Source: G965225705 sp965225705
GTDB taxonomy: Bacteria; Pseudomonadota; Alphaproteobacteria; Caulobacterales; Maricaulaceae
DNA length: 64,000 nt
Direction: 5' to 3'
NCBI GenBank assembly: GCA_965225705.1
Contig: OZ245325.1
Coordinates: 1,116,001 to 1,180,000, forward strand
This document shows positions 26,724-35,894 of the stretch, in pieces. The position numbers and the translations under genes are program-made. Below the pieces are notes generated by a model, which worked only from the letters and a program-made list of their open reading frames with translations, searched no databases and was not told the origin of the DNA. How positions within the stretch are numbered: the stretch's first letter is position 1; each line of letters starts with the position of its first letter.

Positions 26724-28463
26724 ATGTCAAAAACAAGCAGCACCACATTCGATCAGCCTCCGGCAGAACAAACTTTTTTAGGCCATCCGCGTGGTCTGAT
26801 TATTTTGTTTTTTACAGAGATGTGGGAGAGGTTTTCATATTATGGCATGCGTGGGCTGCTGATTATTTATTTGACACAGCATTTTCTTTTCTCTGATGAA
26901 CGCTCCTCTTTTATCTATGGAGCCTATATTTCACTTGTTTATGTCATGTCAATTTTTGGGGGTATGCTGGCGGACAAATATCTGGGGCAGCGTAAGGCGG
27001 TTGCTTTTGGTGCAGTTTTACTTGTTATTGGCCATTTTGGTATGGCTTTTGAGGGAACAGGATCACGACAAATTATCACCTATCAGGGGCAGGAATATCA
27101 GTTGATTCTGGAAGGTCGCGGGGGTGATGCTATCCAGAAAATTAAAACTGGTGAGAAGACATCTCCAGTCCGTTTCGAAGACAAAGGAAGTGTGATGGTC
27201 ATTGTCAATCCGGATGAGGTTGACCTTCCACAAAATATCCCCACAAAAGACTATACGTCCCGTATTGAGCAACAGCCGCTCTACATCAATATTCTCTATA
27301 TTTCTCTTGCCTTTATTATTGCTGGCGTTGGTTTTTTAAAACCTAATATTTCAACCATAGTGGGGGCTTTATATGGTGTTGGGGATCCACGCAGGGACAG
27401 TGGTTTTACATTTTTCTATATGGGAATCAATTTAGGATCCTTTCTGTCTGCGTGGACATGTGGTGTTATTGGCATTGTCTGGGGATGGAAATGGGGGTTT
27501 GGTCTTGCTGGCCTTGGTATGCTTTTTGGCCTGGTAACCTTCCTGTCCCTGCAGAGCTGGCTTAAAGGTAAAGCAGAGCCCCCTCAGCCGGATCTCCTTA
27601 AAAAACGTGTTTTGGGTTTTATCAATATTGAATATATGTGCTATTTGTCAGCTCTCATCATTATTGCTGTTTCGGTCCTTCTTATTATGAATGCTCATAT
27701 TGTTGGAACCCTGATGGGCTGGATCGGTGTTCTTGTTTTGGCGGGCATGCTGCTTTACTGCTTTTTAAAACTGAAAGGTGATTCCAGATATAAAATGCTG
27801 GCGGCGCTTTATTTTGCTCTGGCACAAATTCCTTTCTGGTCTCTTTTTGAGCAGGCCGGGGCTTCCCTTAACCTTTTTACAGATCGTCTTGTTGACAGGG
27901 TGATTTTGGGCTGGTCTGTTCCCGCGCCAGTATTTCAGTCTTTAAATGGGGGCTTTATTTTTATCTTTGCCCCTGTTGTGGCGTGGATGTGGGTCTGGCT
28001 TGCAAAACGTCATCTTGAACCTTCAACACCTGTCAAATTCTCTCTAGGTGTGTTTGGCGTTGGACTTGGCTTTCTTGCCCTTGTGTGGGGTATTAAGGGA
28101 ACAGGTTTTGGTGTTCTGACCCCTGTTTATTTTATTTTCCTCATTTACTGGATTCATACAATGGCTGAACTTATGTTGTCGCCTGTTGGTTTGTCGGCCA
28201 TGACAAAACTGGCACCGGCGGAAGCTGCGGGTCTGACGATGGGGGTATGGTTCCTCTATTCAGGACTCTCAAACGCTTTAGCCGGGACAATAGCAGCTAT
28301 GACAGGAGCTGAGACAATTGGTGGACAGATTATAGATGCGGCCTCTGCCCAGGCCAATTATGCTATGGTTTACAGTAATGTGGCTTATGTGGCGATAGCT
28401 GTTGCTTTTGTTATGCTTCTTATTTCTCCTTTTGTGAAAAAATGGATGCGGGAGCATGGTTAA
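26724..28463 (+). CDS. POT/PTR2-family proton-dependent oligopeptide symporter
   Basis: Inner-membrane importer of di- and tripeptides. The ExxERF-type motif appears as EMWERFSYYGMR in helix 1; GGMLADKYLGQRKA follows helix 2; FYMGINLGSFLSAW and the late FWSLFEQAG segment are typical. 579 residues is longer than the ~500 of E. coli DtpA. The excess includes a ~85-residue hydrophilic insert (about residues 112-190, between ITYQGQEYQ and PLYINILYIS) predicted to lie outside the membrane between early helices. A solo gene; its substrate range cannot be deduced. Confidence 0.92.
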   Translation: MSKTSSTTFDQPPAEQTFLGHPRGLIILFFTEMWERFSYYGMRGLLIIYLTQHFLFSDERSSFIYGAYISLVYVMSIFGGMLADKYLGQRKAVAFGAVLLVIGHFGMAFEGTGSRQIITYQGQEYQLILEGRGGDAIQKIKTGEKTSPVRFEDKGSVMVIVNPDEVDLPQNIPTKDYTSRIEQQPLYINILYISLAFIIAGVGFLKPNISTIVGALYGVGDPRRDSGFTFFYMGINLGSFLSAWTCGVIGIVWGWKWGFGLAGLGMLFGLVTFLSLQSWLKGKAEPPQPDLLKKRVLGFINIEYMCYLSALIIIAVSVLLIMNAHIVGTLMGWIGVLVLAGMLLYCFLKLKGDSRYKMLAALYFALAQIPFWSLFEQAGASLNLFTDRLVDRVILGWSVPAPVFQSLNGGFIFIFAPVVAWMWVWLAKRHLEPSTPVKFSLGVFGVGLGFLALVWGIKGTGFGVLTPVYFIFLIYWIHTMAELMLSPVGLSAMTKLAPAEAAGLTMGVWFLYSGLSNALAGTIAAMTGAETIGGQIIDAASAQANYAMVYSNVAYVAIAVAFVMLLISPFVKKWMREHG

Positions 28464-28548
28464 AATATATTCCCTTTCAGGACCTGTAACATCTTAAGTG
28501 GGCATAAAGGGAAGGGCGTTTTTTATAAAGGGGGTATAAGGAGGGAGT

Positions 28549-29307
28549 TTAATATTCCTCAAAGCCTTGCGAGGGACGAGATCTCTTTTTCAGCCATAAG
28601 ACCCCCATAAGATCAAAAAGAGATACCCAGAGACGCCCAAAATTTGTATATTTAGACTGACCTGCATGGCGTGGTCTGTGGCTCACATCCATGGATATAA
28701 CCCCATAGCCTTCCCGCAGAACAAGAGCAGGAAGAAAGCGATGCATATGATCAAAAAAAGGAAGTTTCACAAAAACATCCCGCCGAAAAATCTTCAAACC
28801 ACAACCTGTATCGTCTGTATCATCTCCTAAGAGCCATTTTCGTACCCCATTCCCTAAACGTGATGCAAGGCGTTTCCAGGCGCTGTCCTGTCTTTTAACA
28901 CGTCGTCCTGCAATCATGGCAAGATGGGAGGAAAGTTTCTTCTGATTTGCCATCTCAAGGAGAAGAGGTATATCCGCCGGATTATTCTGCCCGTCCCCAT
29001 CAAGGGTTGCAATAAGGGGATGATGTGCTGCAAGAATACCTGTATACAGCGCACGGCTTTGACCTGCATTGCGGCGATGTGCCAGGATTCTGAGATTTGG
29101 AAAATCAGAACGAAGACTTATAAGACGGGAACGTGTGTCATCTGTGCTGGCATCATCAACAAAAATCATTTCATAGCTTCTGTCCTGAAGAGCTACAGAA
29201 ATTTCCTGAGCAAGCAGACCAATATTTTCTGCTTCATTATAAACAGGGATCACAATACTGACAGGAGAGGAGTTTGCTAAAGCAGATAAAGTTAAAGAGT
29301 CAGACAT
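28549..29307 (-). CDS. Family 2 glycosyltransferase (polyprenyl-phosphate sugar transferase type)
   Basis: A ~252-residue GT-A fold enzyme resembling dolichyl/undecaprenyl-phosphate mannose or glucose synthases. Seen: SIVIPVYNEAENI, FVDDASTDDT, AHRRNAGQSRALYTGI, the DGDGQNNP metal motif and a GCGLKIFRRDVF segment. No clear paired C-terminal membrane helices remain, although residues near 230-245 are hydrophobic. The start is uncertain: ATG 29307 and ATG 29373 (22 residues longer) both lack a strong ribosome site. Acceptor unknown; a role in envelope glycan or lipid A decoration is plausible. Confidence 0.85.
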   Translation of the reverse strand: MSDSLTLSALANSSPVSIVIPVYNEAENIGLLAQEISVALQDRSYEMIFVDDASTDDTRSRLISLRSDFPNLRILAHRRNAGQSRALYTGILAAHHPLIATLDGDGQNNPADIPLLLEMANQKKLSSHLAMIAGRRVKRQDSAWKRLASRLGNGVRKWLLGDDTDDTGCGLKIFRRDVFVKLPFFDHMHRFLPALVLREGYGVISMDVSHRPRHAGQSKYTNFGRLWVSLFDLMGVLWLKKRSRPSQGFEEY

Positions 29308-29529
29308 AAGGTTTTCAAAGGCTCCGGAAAAATACTTGATACCTTCCTTAGTCTTATACCATGCTTTGTGCAAGAAGGGCTTTAAAGACAGGGGTATTTT
29401 GTTTCTGATTTATTTTTTATAATCCTATAACGCCAGGAGAAGAAAAATCTGATTTTCAGGGAGATTTTTAATATTCTCCTCTTGAACCTTAGGCTGTAGC
29501 AGTTTAGGCTCCGCTCTTCTGGTTTTAGG

Positions 29530-29606
29530 GCCGCGGTAGCTCAGTTGGTTAGAGCGCTTGATTGTGGATCAAGAGGTCCGGGGTTCAATTCCCTGCCGCG
29601 GTACCA
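29530..29606 (+). tRNA. tRNA-His (anticodon GTG)
   Basis: A complete cloverleaf can be folded: D stem GCTC/GAGC, anticodon stem CTTGA/TCAAG around loop TTGTGGA, T stem CGGGG/CCCTG with loop TTCAATT, and an encoded CCA. The acceptor stem is GCCGCGG against CCGCGGT, with a G1-T72 wobble. The discriminator base is A73, not the C73 found in most bacteria; a G is encoded at -1. This agrees with the known departure of alphaproteobacterial tRNA-His from the G-1:C73 rule. Confidence 0.96.
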
Positions 29607-30332
29607 TTTGTAAGGAATGTATACAACAGTGTGTGCACTCTTTTTTCCTAAACCAGTAGGGTGTTTATAGTTGATTCCCCGTACTCACTAACTTTCCTCA
29701 GAATTTTGCATTGTTTATTAGAAAGACATGTCGTTTCATATATACCATGAATAGGGCCATGTTGGCAGTTATTAAGAAAGTATAGGAAAGGTTAGCTTGG
29801 AGTTTAAATTTAAAAAACTAAATCTGAAATCTTTCTTGCAGAAGGGCAGATGTGAGCTATAGGTAATTCTACCTTTGGCACTTATATTGTTCTGATAAAA
29901 GTTATAAATATTAATTAAATTTTTTAAGATTAGATAAGTTTATATTTATAGTATTTTTTATATAAATATAAATTATAAAAAAACTTTTAATAAAATTATT
30001 TTTCTGCATACAAATCAGGAACTTTTGAAGTAAAATTAACCTTTTGTTAGCTGAGTATATTTTAATAAAGCTCGCAATAAGAAGATGCATTTTAGATATC
30101 TTGTTTGGTTTAAGTTTTTATAATGATTTATTTTTTTAAAAATTTTATTTATTGTTTTTTAACTTATCACTTGTTTTTTCCAGAAGGATAAATTCTCTTA
30201 TCCTTCTGGCCCTCTTTTTTAAGGCTCTTTCTAATAGAAAATTTCCTAAAGGTTAAGTACAGGAATTAAAAACAAGAAGGTATACCTGTGATCCAGATTC
30301 TTCCCTTCGTAATAAATTTAAGGAAGAATATA
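29607..30332. other. Long AT-rich region without genes between tRNA-His and ftsH
   Basis: About 725 bases, the largest empty stretch in the window and extremely AT-rich from 29900 to 30170. I find only trivial open frames (12 codons or fewer with starts). It contains a strong plus-strand terminator at 30180-30220. A small RNA or decayed sequence is possible. Confidence 0.6.
30180..30220 (+). terminator. Intrinsic terminator, plus strand
   Basis: CCAGAAGGATAA (30180-30191) pairs perfectly with TTATCCTTCTGG (30198-30209) around a 6-base loop, followed by CCCTCTTTTTT. The T-run is on the plus strand, so it terminates rightward transcripts, and the only gene upstream on that strand is tRNA-His 570 bases away. 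It could also shield the convergent ftsH end, though on the minus strand there is no T-run. Confidence 0.85.
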
Positions 30333-32246
30333 TTAATGCGTGACAGGGGAATCTGATAAGTTCTTTAGCTTCTCTTTTGGTGTTGTTACCGGAAGGCTGG
30401 CTTTCCGGCGTTTTGGTTTTTCTTCACGCTCATGAGGATTAGGAAGAGTTCCGCCGCTAAGAAGCAAAGTTATTTCATCACCGGAAAGCGTTTCATATTC
30501 TAAAAGAGCTTGGGCAAGTTTTTCTAAATCGTCACGTTTCTCATTAAGAATACGATGTGCTTGTTGATGTCCGCCGTCAACAAGTCTCCGAATCTCAGAA
30601 TCAATAGTTTGAGCAGTTTTTTCTGAAATATTCTGGGTTCGTGCTACAGAATGCCCAAGGAAAACTTCTTCCTGATTATCAGCATAAGCAACCGCACCCA
30701 GCTCTTCAGAAAAGCCCCATTGTGTTACCATAGCACGGGCCAGACGTGTCGCCTGTTCAATATCAGAGGCAGCACCAGATGTCACTTTATCAGAACCAAA
30801 AATAATTTCCTCTGCAGCACGCCCTGCCATCATAATAGCAAGCCTTGCTACCATTTGTTCATAAGACATAGAAAGTTGATCACGTTCAGGTAACTGCATG
30901 ACCATGCCCAAAGCACGACCTCTCGGTACAATAGTCGCTTTATGGACAGGATCTGTGGCGTCGACATTAAGGGCTACGAGGGCATGTCCCCCTTCATGAT
31001 AGGCTGTGAGGCGTTTTTCATCCTCAGTCATAATCATGGAGCGACGTTCCGGTCCCATCATAACCTTATCTTTGGCCTCTTCAAAATCCTCCATAGTCAC
31101 AAAGCACTTATTATGGCGTGCAGCTAAAAGAGCAGCTTCATTGACCAGGTTGGCAAGATCGGCACCAGAAAAGCCAGGCGTACCCCGTGCTATGGTTCTG
31201 GGGTTAACATTCTCGCTAAGGGGAACCTTGCGCATATGAACACGCAAAATGGCTTCACGTCCTTTAAGGTCTGGATTGGGAACGACAATCTGCCGGTCAA
31301 AGCGCCCGGGTCGTAAAAGGGCGGGATCTAAAACGTCGGGCCGGTTTGTCGCTGCAACAAGGATAATCCCTTCATTGGCTTCAAAACCATCCATTTCAAC
31401 CAAAAGCTGGTTAAGGGTTTGCTCGCGTTCATCATTGCCGCCACCAAGACCTGCACCACGATGGCGTCCCACGGCATCAATTTCATCGATAAAGATAATA
31501 CAGGGTGCATTTTTCTTGGCCTGTTCAAACATATCCCGTACACGGGAAGCACCAACACCTACAAACATTTCAACGAAATCTGATCCGGATATACTGAAAA
31601 AAGGGGCATTTGCCTCGCCGGCCACAGCGCGCGCGAGAAGTGTTTTTCCTGTGCCGGGAGGGCCTACGAGCAAAGCACCTTTAGGAATCTGGCCACCAAG
31701 CCGTTGGAATTTTGAAGGGTCTTTAAGGTAATCTACGACTTCCTGAAGCTCTTCTTTGGCTTCTTCCACACCTGCAACATCCTCAAACGTGACACGGCCC
31801 TGTTGTTCTGTCAGAAGTTTGGCTTTGGACTTTCCAAAACTCATAGCAGAGCGTCCACCAGACTGCATTTGACGTAGAATATAAACCCAAACGCCAATTA
31901 AGAGCAGCATAGGAAACCAGTTAACAAAGATGGTCAGGAGAAGAGAGCGTCCTGTTCTGCTTGGCTTGACATCAATTTCAACATTTTTAGATCTTAGATT
32001 TGGAATAAGAGCTGGATCATCCTGAGGGGTATAAGTCTGGACTTTTTTTCCATCAGAAAGGACTGCATGTATAGTACCACGTTCTATCACAGCCTTTGAA
32101 ACACGACCAGATTCTACATCATCAAGAAATTGAGAATAGGGAACAGTATCGGCATGACCCTGACTTTTTGTGTTTTGTAAAACATTAAAGACAATGATAG
32201 CCAGAATGACAACCAGGCCAAGGCTTGCAAGATGATTCATTTTCAT
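30333..32246 (-). CDS. ftsH: ATP-dependent zinc metalloprotease FtsH
   Basis: Membrane-anchored AAA+ protease that degrades misfolded membrane proteins and regulators. Two N-terminal membrane helices (about 8-24 and 102-124) flank a periplasmic domain. Walker A is GPPGTGKT at 195-202, Walker B IIFIDEIDA near 250-258, and the second region of homology includes NRPDVLDPALLRPGRFD. The zinc site is HEGGH at 417-421 (the family usually has HEAGH). A C-terminal coiled region and a basic tail complete 637 residues. AAGGA lies ~10 bases before the ATG. No hpt or tilS gene precedes it. Confidence 0.97.
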   Translation of the reverse strand: MKMNHLASLGLVVILAIIVFNVLQNTKSQGHADTVPYSQFLDDVESGRVSKAVIERGTIHAVLSDGKKVQTYTPQDDPALIPNLRSKNVEIDVKPSRTGRSLLLTIFVNWFPMLLLIGVWVYILRQMQSGGRSAMSFGKSKAKLLTEQQGRVTFEDVAGVEEAKEELQEVVDYLKDPSKFQRLGGQIPKGALLVGPPGTGKTLLARAVAGEANAPFFSISGSDFVEMFVGVGASRVRDMFEQAKKNAPCIIFIDEIDAVGRHRGAGLGGGNDEREQTLNQLLVEMDGFEANEGIILVAATNRPDVLDPALLRPGRFDRQIVVPNPDLKGREAILRVHMRKVPLSENVNPRTIARGTPGFSGADLANLVNEAALLAARHNKCFVTMEDFEEAKDKVMMGPERRSMIMTEDEKRLTAYHEGGHALVALNVDATDPVHKATIVPRGRALGMVMQLPERDQLSMSYEQMVARLAIMMAGRAAEEIIFGSDKVTSGAASDIEQATRLARAMVTQWGFSEELGAVAYADNQEEVFLGHSVARTQNISEKTAQTIDSEIRRLVDGGHQQAHRILNEKRDDLEKLAQALLEYETLSGDEITLLLSGGTLPNPHEREEKPKRRKASLPVTTPKEKLKNLSDSPVTH

Positions 32247-32465
32247 GGCGCTTTTTCCTTACGCATTACTTTATGAACAAAAAATTACCTACTCTTTATA
32301 GAGTGACGTAGAGCTCCTCACCATCAATGTGGGAGTTTTTTGTACCCGTTACAAGACCCGTTTATTCATAAGTGTATGAAAATCTTTTTTTGGGATTTTC
32401 TTTTGTCTCATTTCTTAGAGTTTCTTTCGTGGATTATAAAAAATAAGAGGAAAACAAAGATAAAA

Positions 32466-33923
32466 TCAGAAACTCTCCAGAGCATTTTGGAGGGCCTGTG
32501 CTTTGAAGAGGGTTTCCTGATATTCTTCATCTATATGAGAATCAGCAATGATTCCACCCCCGGCCCTGAAAATACACTGCCAGTTTTTGTGAGGACGATG
32601 GAAGGCTAAGCTTCGGATCATGACATTAAAGTCTGCTCGTCCGTCAAGCCCTATATAACCCATGGCGCCACAATAGGGGCCTCTGGCATTACCTTCAAGC
32701 TCAGCAATCACTTCCATAGCCCTTATCTTAGGGGCTCCTGTCACAGATCCTGGTGGAAAGGTTGCCCGTAAGAGGTCAAAAACATTTTTTTCCCTGCAAA
32801 TCTGTCCATGGAGTGTAGAGACAAGATGCTGGACAGAAGGGTAGCGCTTAAGTCCAAAAAGATCTGAGACACGAACGGTTCCCGGTTTGCAGACACGTGA
32901 GAGGTCATGCCGCATGAGGTCGACAATCATAAGATTTTCTGCGCGATCTTTTGGGCTTTTTAACAGATCTTCGCTCAGCTGCCTGTCTTCTTCTTCTGTC
33001 CTGCCACGTGGTCGTGTGCCCTTGACAGGCGATGTGGTGACTTCTCCTTTCTCATTAAGAGAAAAAAAACGCTCTGGTGTGTGGGTTGCGACAGCGTGTT
33101 GTGCATCCAGACGGAGATATGCCGAAAAAGGCGCCGGGCTTTGTTTTATAAGGCGCTCAAAGACTGCATAAGGGGCTTGCTCTCCTTCAAGACTGGCTTC
33201 AAAAGCCTGACTGAAATTGGCCTGATAGAGATCGCCTGCACGAATATAGGCAAGAATAGCTTTAAGACAGTCTGCATAAGCTTTTGGGGAGCTTTGAGGG
33301 TGAGGGGGTATTTTTAAACGTGCCCGAAGATGAAAAGACGTGTGTACAGCCTCAGAAAATTTATCAAAAAAGGTTTGTGTTCTTTTCTGTCGTGTTTTGA
33401 AACATGTCTGGAATCCCCCCCAGGATGTGAGAAAAGCTTTACGCATTGTATGATCAAGACATAAAGCGCCATCATAAAGGCCAAGCCAGACATCAGGCCA
33501 GTTTTTCATATAGCCCGGTGGTTCCGGAAGATTTTCCAGACGCCCTGCTGCCTCATAGCTCAAAAGACCTGCAAACCCGCCGGAAAAAGGTAAATCACAT
33601 GCCTTATTCCCCAGGTGATGCAAGGCTTTCCAGGTTTTTTCTGCGTCTTCAAGAAAACCTGATTCCCCTTTCCCAAATACAGCTACAGGATCAAAGGCAA
33701 AAATGGACCAGCGTGATGAAGAAACAACGGGAGTATTGATCGGATAGCAGGACGAAGGGGGCTGAATATACCCAGCATGATGTTTTTGTTGAAGATCTTC
33801 AGAAAAAGGTTCTGAAGCTAAAAGAAGAGAACCCGGCTCAGCACACAAAACACGAACAGCATATACAGCGTCTTCATAAGGAAAGGACTGAATTTCTGGA
33901 AAAAAAGAGGAAACAGAGGTCAT
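32466..33923 (-). CDS. pabB: Aminodeoxychorismate synthase component I
   Basis: Converts chorismate to aminodeoxychorismate for p-aminobenzoate and folate. The chorismate-binding domain is intact: AYIRAGDLYQANFSQ, SPVKGTRPRGR (Lys in the PIKGT-type motif, which separates PabB from the PIAGT of anthranilate synthase), DLMRHDLSRV, FPPGSVTGAPKI and GPYCGAMGYIG. 485 residues means no fused glutaminase or lyase, so PabA and PabC must be encoded elsewhere. Works upstream of FolP at 17.8 kb. Confidence 0.93.
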   Translation of the reverse strand: MTSVSSFFPEIQSFPYEDAVYAVRVLCAEPGSLLLASEPFSEDLQQKHHAGYIQPPSSCYPINTPVVSSSRWSIFAFDPVAVFGKGESGFLEDAEKTWKALHHLGNKACDLPFSGGFAGLLSYEAAGRLENLPEPPGYMKNWPDVWLGLYDGALCLDHTMRKAFLTSWGGFQTCFKTRQKRTQTFFDKFSEAVHTSFHLRARLKIPPHPQSSPKAYADCLKAILAYIRAGDLYQANFSQAFEASLEGEQAPYAVFERLIKQSPAPFSAYLRLDAQHAVATHTPERFFSLNEKGEVTTSPVKGTRPRGRTEEEDRQLSEDLLKSPKDRAENLMIVDLMRHDLSRVCKPGTVRVSDLFGLKRYPSVQHLVSTLHGQICREKNVFDLLRATFPPGSVTGAPKIRAMEVIAELEGNARGPYCGAMGYIGLDGRADFNVMIRSLAFHRPHKNWQCIFRAGGGIIADSHIDEEYQETLFKAQALQNALESF

Positions 33924-34036
33924 GAAGCTGGGCCCGTGATGGTCTCAATACCTCCGTGAGACGGGGATTACACTTACAAAAAACTATAAGATGTCATAGC
34001 TGTGAATCAACAGGCAGGATATTATTGTGTGATCTT

Positions 34037-35065
34037 TTATTGTGTTTTTGAGGCCTTTTTACCTGTGACAGGTTTTTGAAATTTCAGCGTCATACGATCA
34101 CTCTCTCCAATAGCATCATAGGGCGTACGGTCAAAACCGGGATCTGGTTTTTGTCCAAAAGGAGATGTTCGTTTAACAGGAGGTAAAGTCCAGACACCAA
34201 AAGGGTGATCTGCACTGTCTTTTGGGTTGGCATTGACTTCACTGGACTGAAGAAATTCAAAGCCAGCATCCTGTGCAAGCTTTTTAATATAAGCCTCCTG
34301 CACATAACCTGAATGTGCTTTGGGATCATGGCCGCGACTGTCAGGCAGGCGGTGCTCAACAATACCTAAAATCCCTCCGGGCTTCAGGGCTTTATAGAAA
34401 TCATGAAATGCTTTCTGGGCATAACCGTCTGCCATCCAGTTATGGACATTACGGAAGGAGAGAATAATATCGGTGGAGCCTTTTGGTGCGATGGATTCTG
34501 TTTTGGGGCCGAGGGCGGTGATCCGGATATCCCCATAAAGAGCTTTATCAGAAAAACGTTTATGGTATTGTGTATTCAGATCCTGTCTCAGTGTATCAGA
34601 TGGTTCAGGGGCAAAAATAGCTGCCGTGAACACCCCCCCGTTTTTGTGGATCCAGGGGGCCAGGATGGCGCTATACCATCCTCCACCGGGCCATATTTCT
34701 ATAATATTCATATGAGGCTCAACAGCGAAAAAATTAAGAACATCTCCCGGATGCCGCCAGGGATCCCGCAAGGAGTCCTGACCACGCCAGGATCCTTTTA
34801 AAACCCAGTCCAGCGTTTTCGTATTCTGTAAGGGGGGTGTTTTCCCTGTCAGAGACGCTTCATCTTTTTTTTCTGAGGAGATGCTCTCCTTATTTTTCTG
34901 TTCTTCAGGCTTAGAGTGATCAGGGCCAGTTTGAGGTGTGCCGGATGTATTTTCCTGCGGAGCAGGAAGAGATTTTTCCTGATCCGGGGGAGGAGACTTT
35001 TCACAGGAGGAGAAGGCAAAGGCAATGAAAAGAAAAGATAACAACAAGCCTGTTTTACGTATCAT
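34037..35065 (-). CDS. Lipoprotein-like SAM-dependent methyltransferase
   Basis: The N-terminus is a secretion signal ending in a probable lipobox (LLLSFLFIAFAFSSC, Cys21), followed by a ~55-residue Pro/Glu/Lys-rich linker, then a class I methyltransferase-like domain (residues ~85-340). It has MNIIEIWPGGGWYSAIL in place of the canonical motif I, FHDFYKALKPGGILGIVEHR, and a C-terminal block with FDRTPYDAIGESDRM. Export would place it in an envelope lacking SAM, so either the fold has another use or the start lies elsewhere. Similar signal-bearing 'methyltransferases' exist in proteobacteria, function unknown. Confidence 0.8.
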   Translation of the reverse strand: MIRKTGLLLSFLFIAFAFSSCEKSPPPDQEKSLPAPQENTSGTPQTGPDHSKPEEQKNKESISSEKKDEASLTGKTPPLQNTKTLDWVLKGSWRGQDSLRDPWRHPGDVLNFFAVEPHMNIIEIWPGGGWYSAILAPWIHKNGGVFTAAIFAPEPSDTLRQDLNTQYHKRFSDKALYGDIRITALGPKTESIAPKGSTDIILSFRNVHNWMADGYAQKAFHDFYKALKPGGILGIVEHRLPDSRGHDPKAHSGYVQEAYIKKLAQDAGFEFLQSSEVNANPKDSADHPFGVWTLPPVKRTSPFGQKPDPGFDRTPYDAIGESDRMTLKFQKPVTGKKASKTQ

Positions 35066-35396
35066 GGATCCTGACCTTTATGAGCTTAAAGAAGTGCGCC
35101 CTGCACTTTGAGGTGTAAAGGCTTTTAAAAAGAAAATCTGGAACGACGTTAAAGTATAAGGAGTTTTAGCGTCAAGACCCTCTCTGTCTTAATATTCTAA
35201 AAGATGATTAAGGCTTAACTTAATATTTTTACTCTCTCTTGAAAATGCTGAAAGACATCCTATCTCTAAACCATACGGTGCCAAAAAGGACTGTATCAAT
35301 CGCCTGGCGGGCTTTAAGACGTTCAGGCGATGGGCCTTAATCTCTGCAGGGCTTTGTTATGCGGAGTATCGTGTTGCTTTAAGGAGAACATGTATT
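35066..35396. other. Intergenic region upstream of hsp20
   Basis: About 330 bases. The last ~100 form a structured leader (described separately). The first part holds the promoters of the divergent methyltransferase gene and of hsp20; no gene is seen. Confidence 0.5.
35295..35396 (+). promoter_or_regulatory. ROSE-type RNA thermometer upstream of hsp20
   Basis: Three stacked hairpins end at the start codon. Stem 1 pairs ATCGCCTG (35299-35306) with CAGGCGAT (35324-35331); stem 2 pairs CTCTGC (35342-35347) with GCGGAG (35361-35366). The last pairs GTTGCTT (35373-35379) with the ribosome site AAGGAGAAC (35381-35389). The TTGCT/AGGAGAA pairing with a bulged G is the hallmark of ROSE elements, which melt on heat shock to expose the Shine-Dalgarno sequence. 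Confidence 0.85.
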
Positions 35397-35894
35397 ATGC
35401 GTCACGTTTTACCACATCGCTTTGATTTTACACCCTTTTATCGCTCTATTGTTGGTTTTGATCGTATGGCAGATCTCATTGATTCTGCTGTAAAGTTTGA
35501 TACAGCAGAGCAGAGCTACCCACCTTATAATATTGAAAGACTGGGTGAAGATTCTTACAGAATTGAGGTAGCGGTTGCAGGCTTTTCAGATAAAGATTTA
35601 TCTGTAGAATTGCGTGAGAATACTCTGATGATTACAGGTCAGCATAGCTCTAAAGCACAGAATGAAGACAAGAATTTTCTTCATCGTGGCATTGCAGAGC
35701 GGAATTTTGAACGACGTTTTCATCTGGCTGATCATGTTAAGGTGAAAAATGCAGGTTTGCATAATGGCTTGCTGATGATTGAACTTGTTCGTGAAGTTCC
35801 CGATGCTCTCAAACCTCGAAAAATCCCCATCCTATCGTCTTCAGACGGTAACCACATTGAGGCTGATTCGAGCACGGTGAAAGGCAGCGCCTGA
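35397..35894 (+). CDS. Small heat-shock protein (Hsp20/IbpA family)
   Basis: A 165-residue ATP-independent chaperone that holds unfolding proteins. The alpha-crystallin domain spans about residues 40-135: YPPYNIERLGEDSYRIEVAV, ELRENTLMITGQ, GIAERNFERRFHLADHV and GLLMIELVREVP. The N-terminus FDFTPFYRSIVGFDRM is typical of the IbpA group. Translation should be controlled by the ROSE-type thermometer just upstream, and a strong terminator follows, so this is a one-gene heat-shock unit. Confidence 0.95.
   Translation: MRHVLPHRFDFTPFYRSIVGFDRMADLIDSAVKFDTAEQSYPPYNIERLGEDSYRIEVAVAGFSDKDLSVELRENTLMITGQHSSKAQNEDKNFLHRGIAERNFERRFHLADHVKVKNAGLHNGLLMIELVREVPDALKPRKIPILSSSDGNHIEADSSTVKGSA

Noticed and set aside
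31249..31731. 160-codon plus-strand frame antisense to ftsH
   Set aside because: Lies opposite the conserved AAA+ domain; Ser/Pro/Arg-rich composition typical of shadow frames.
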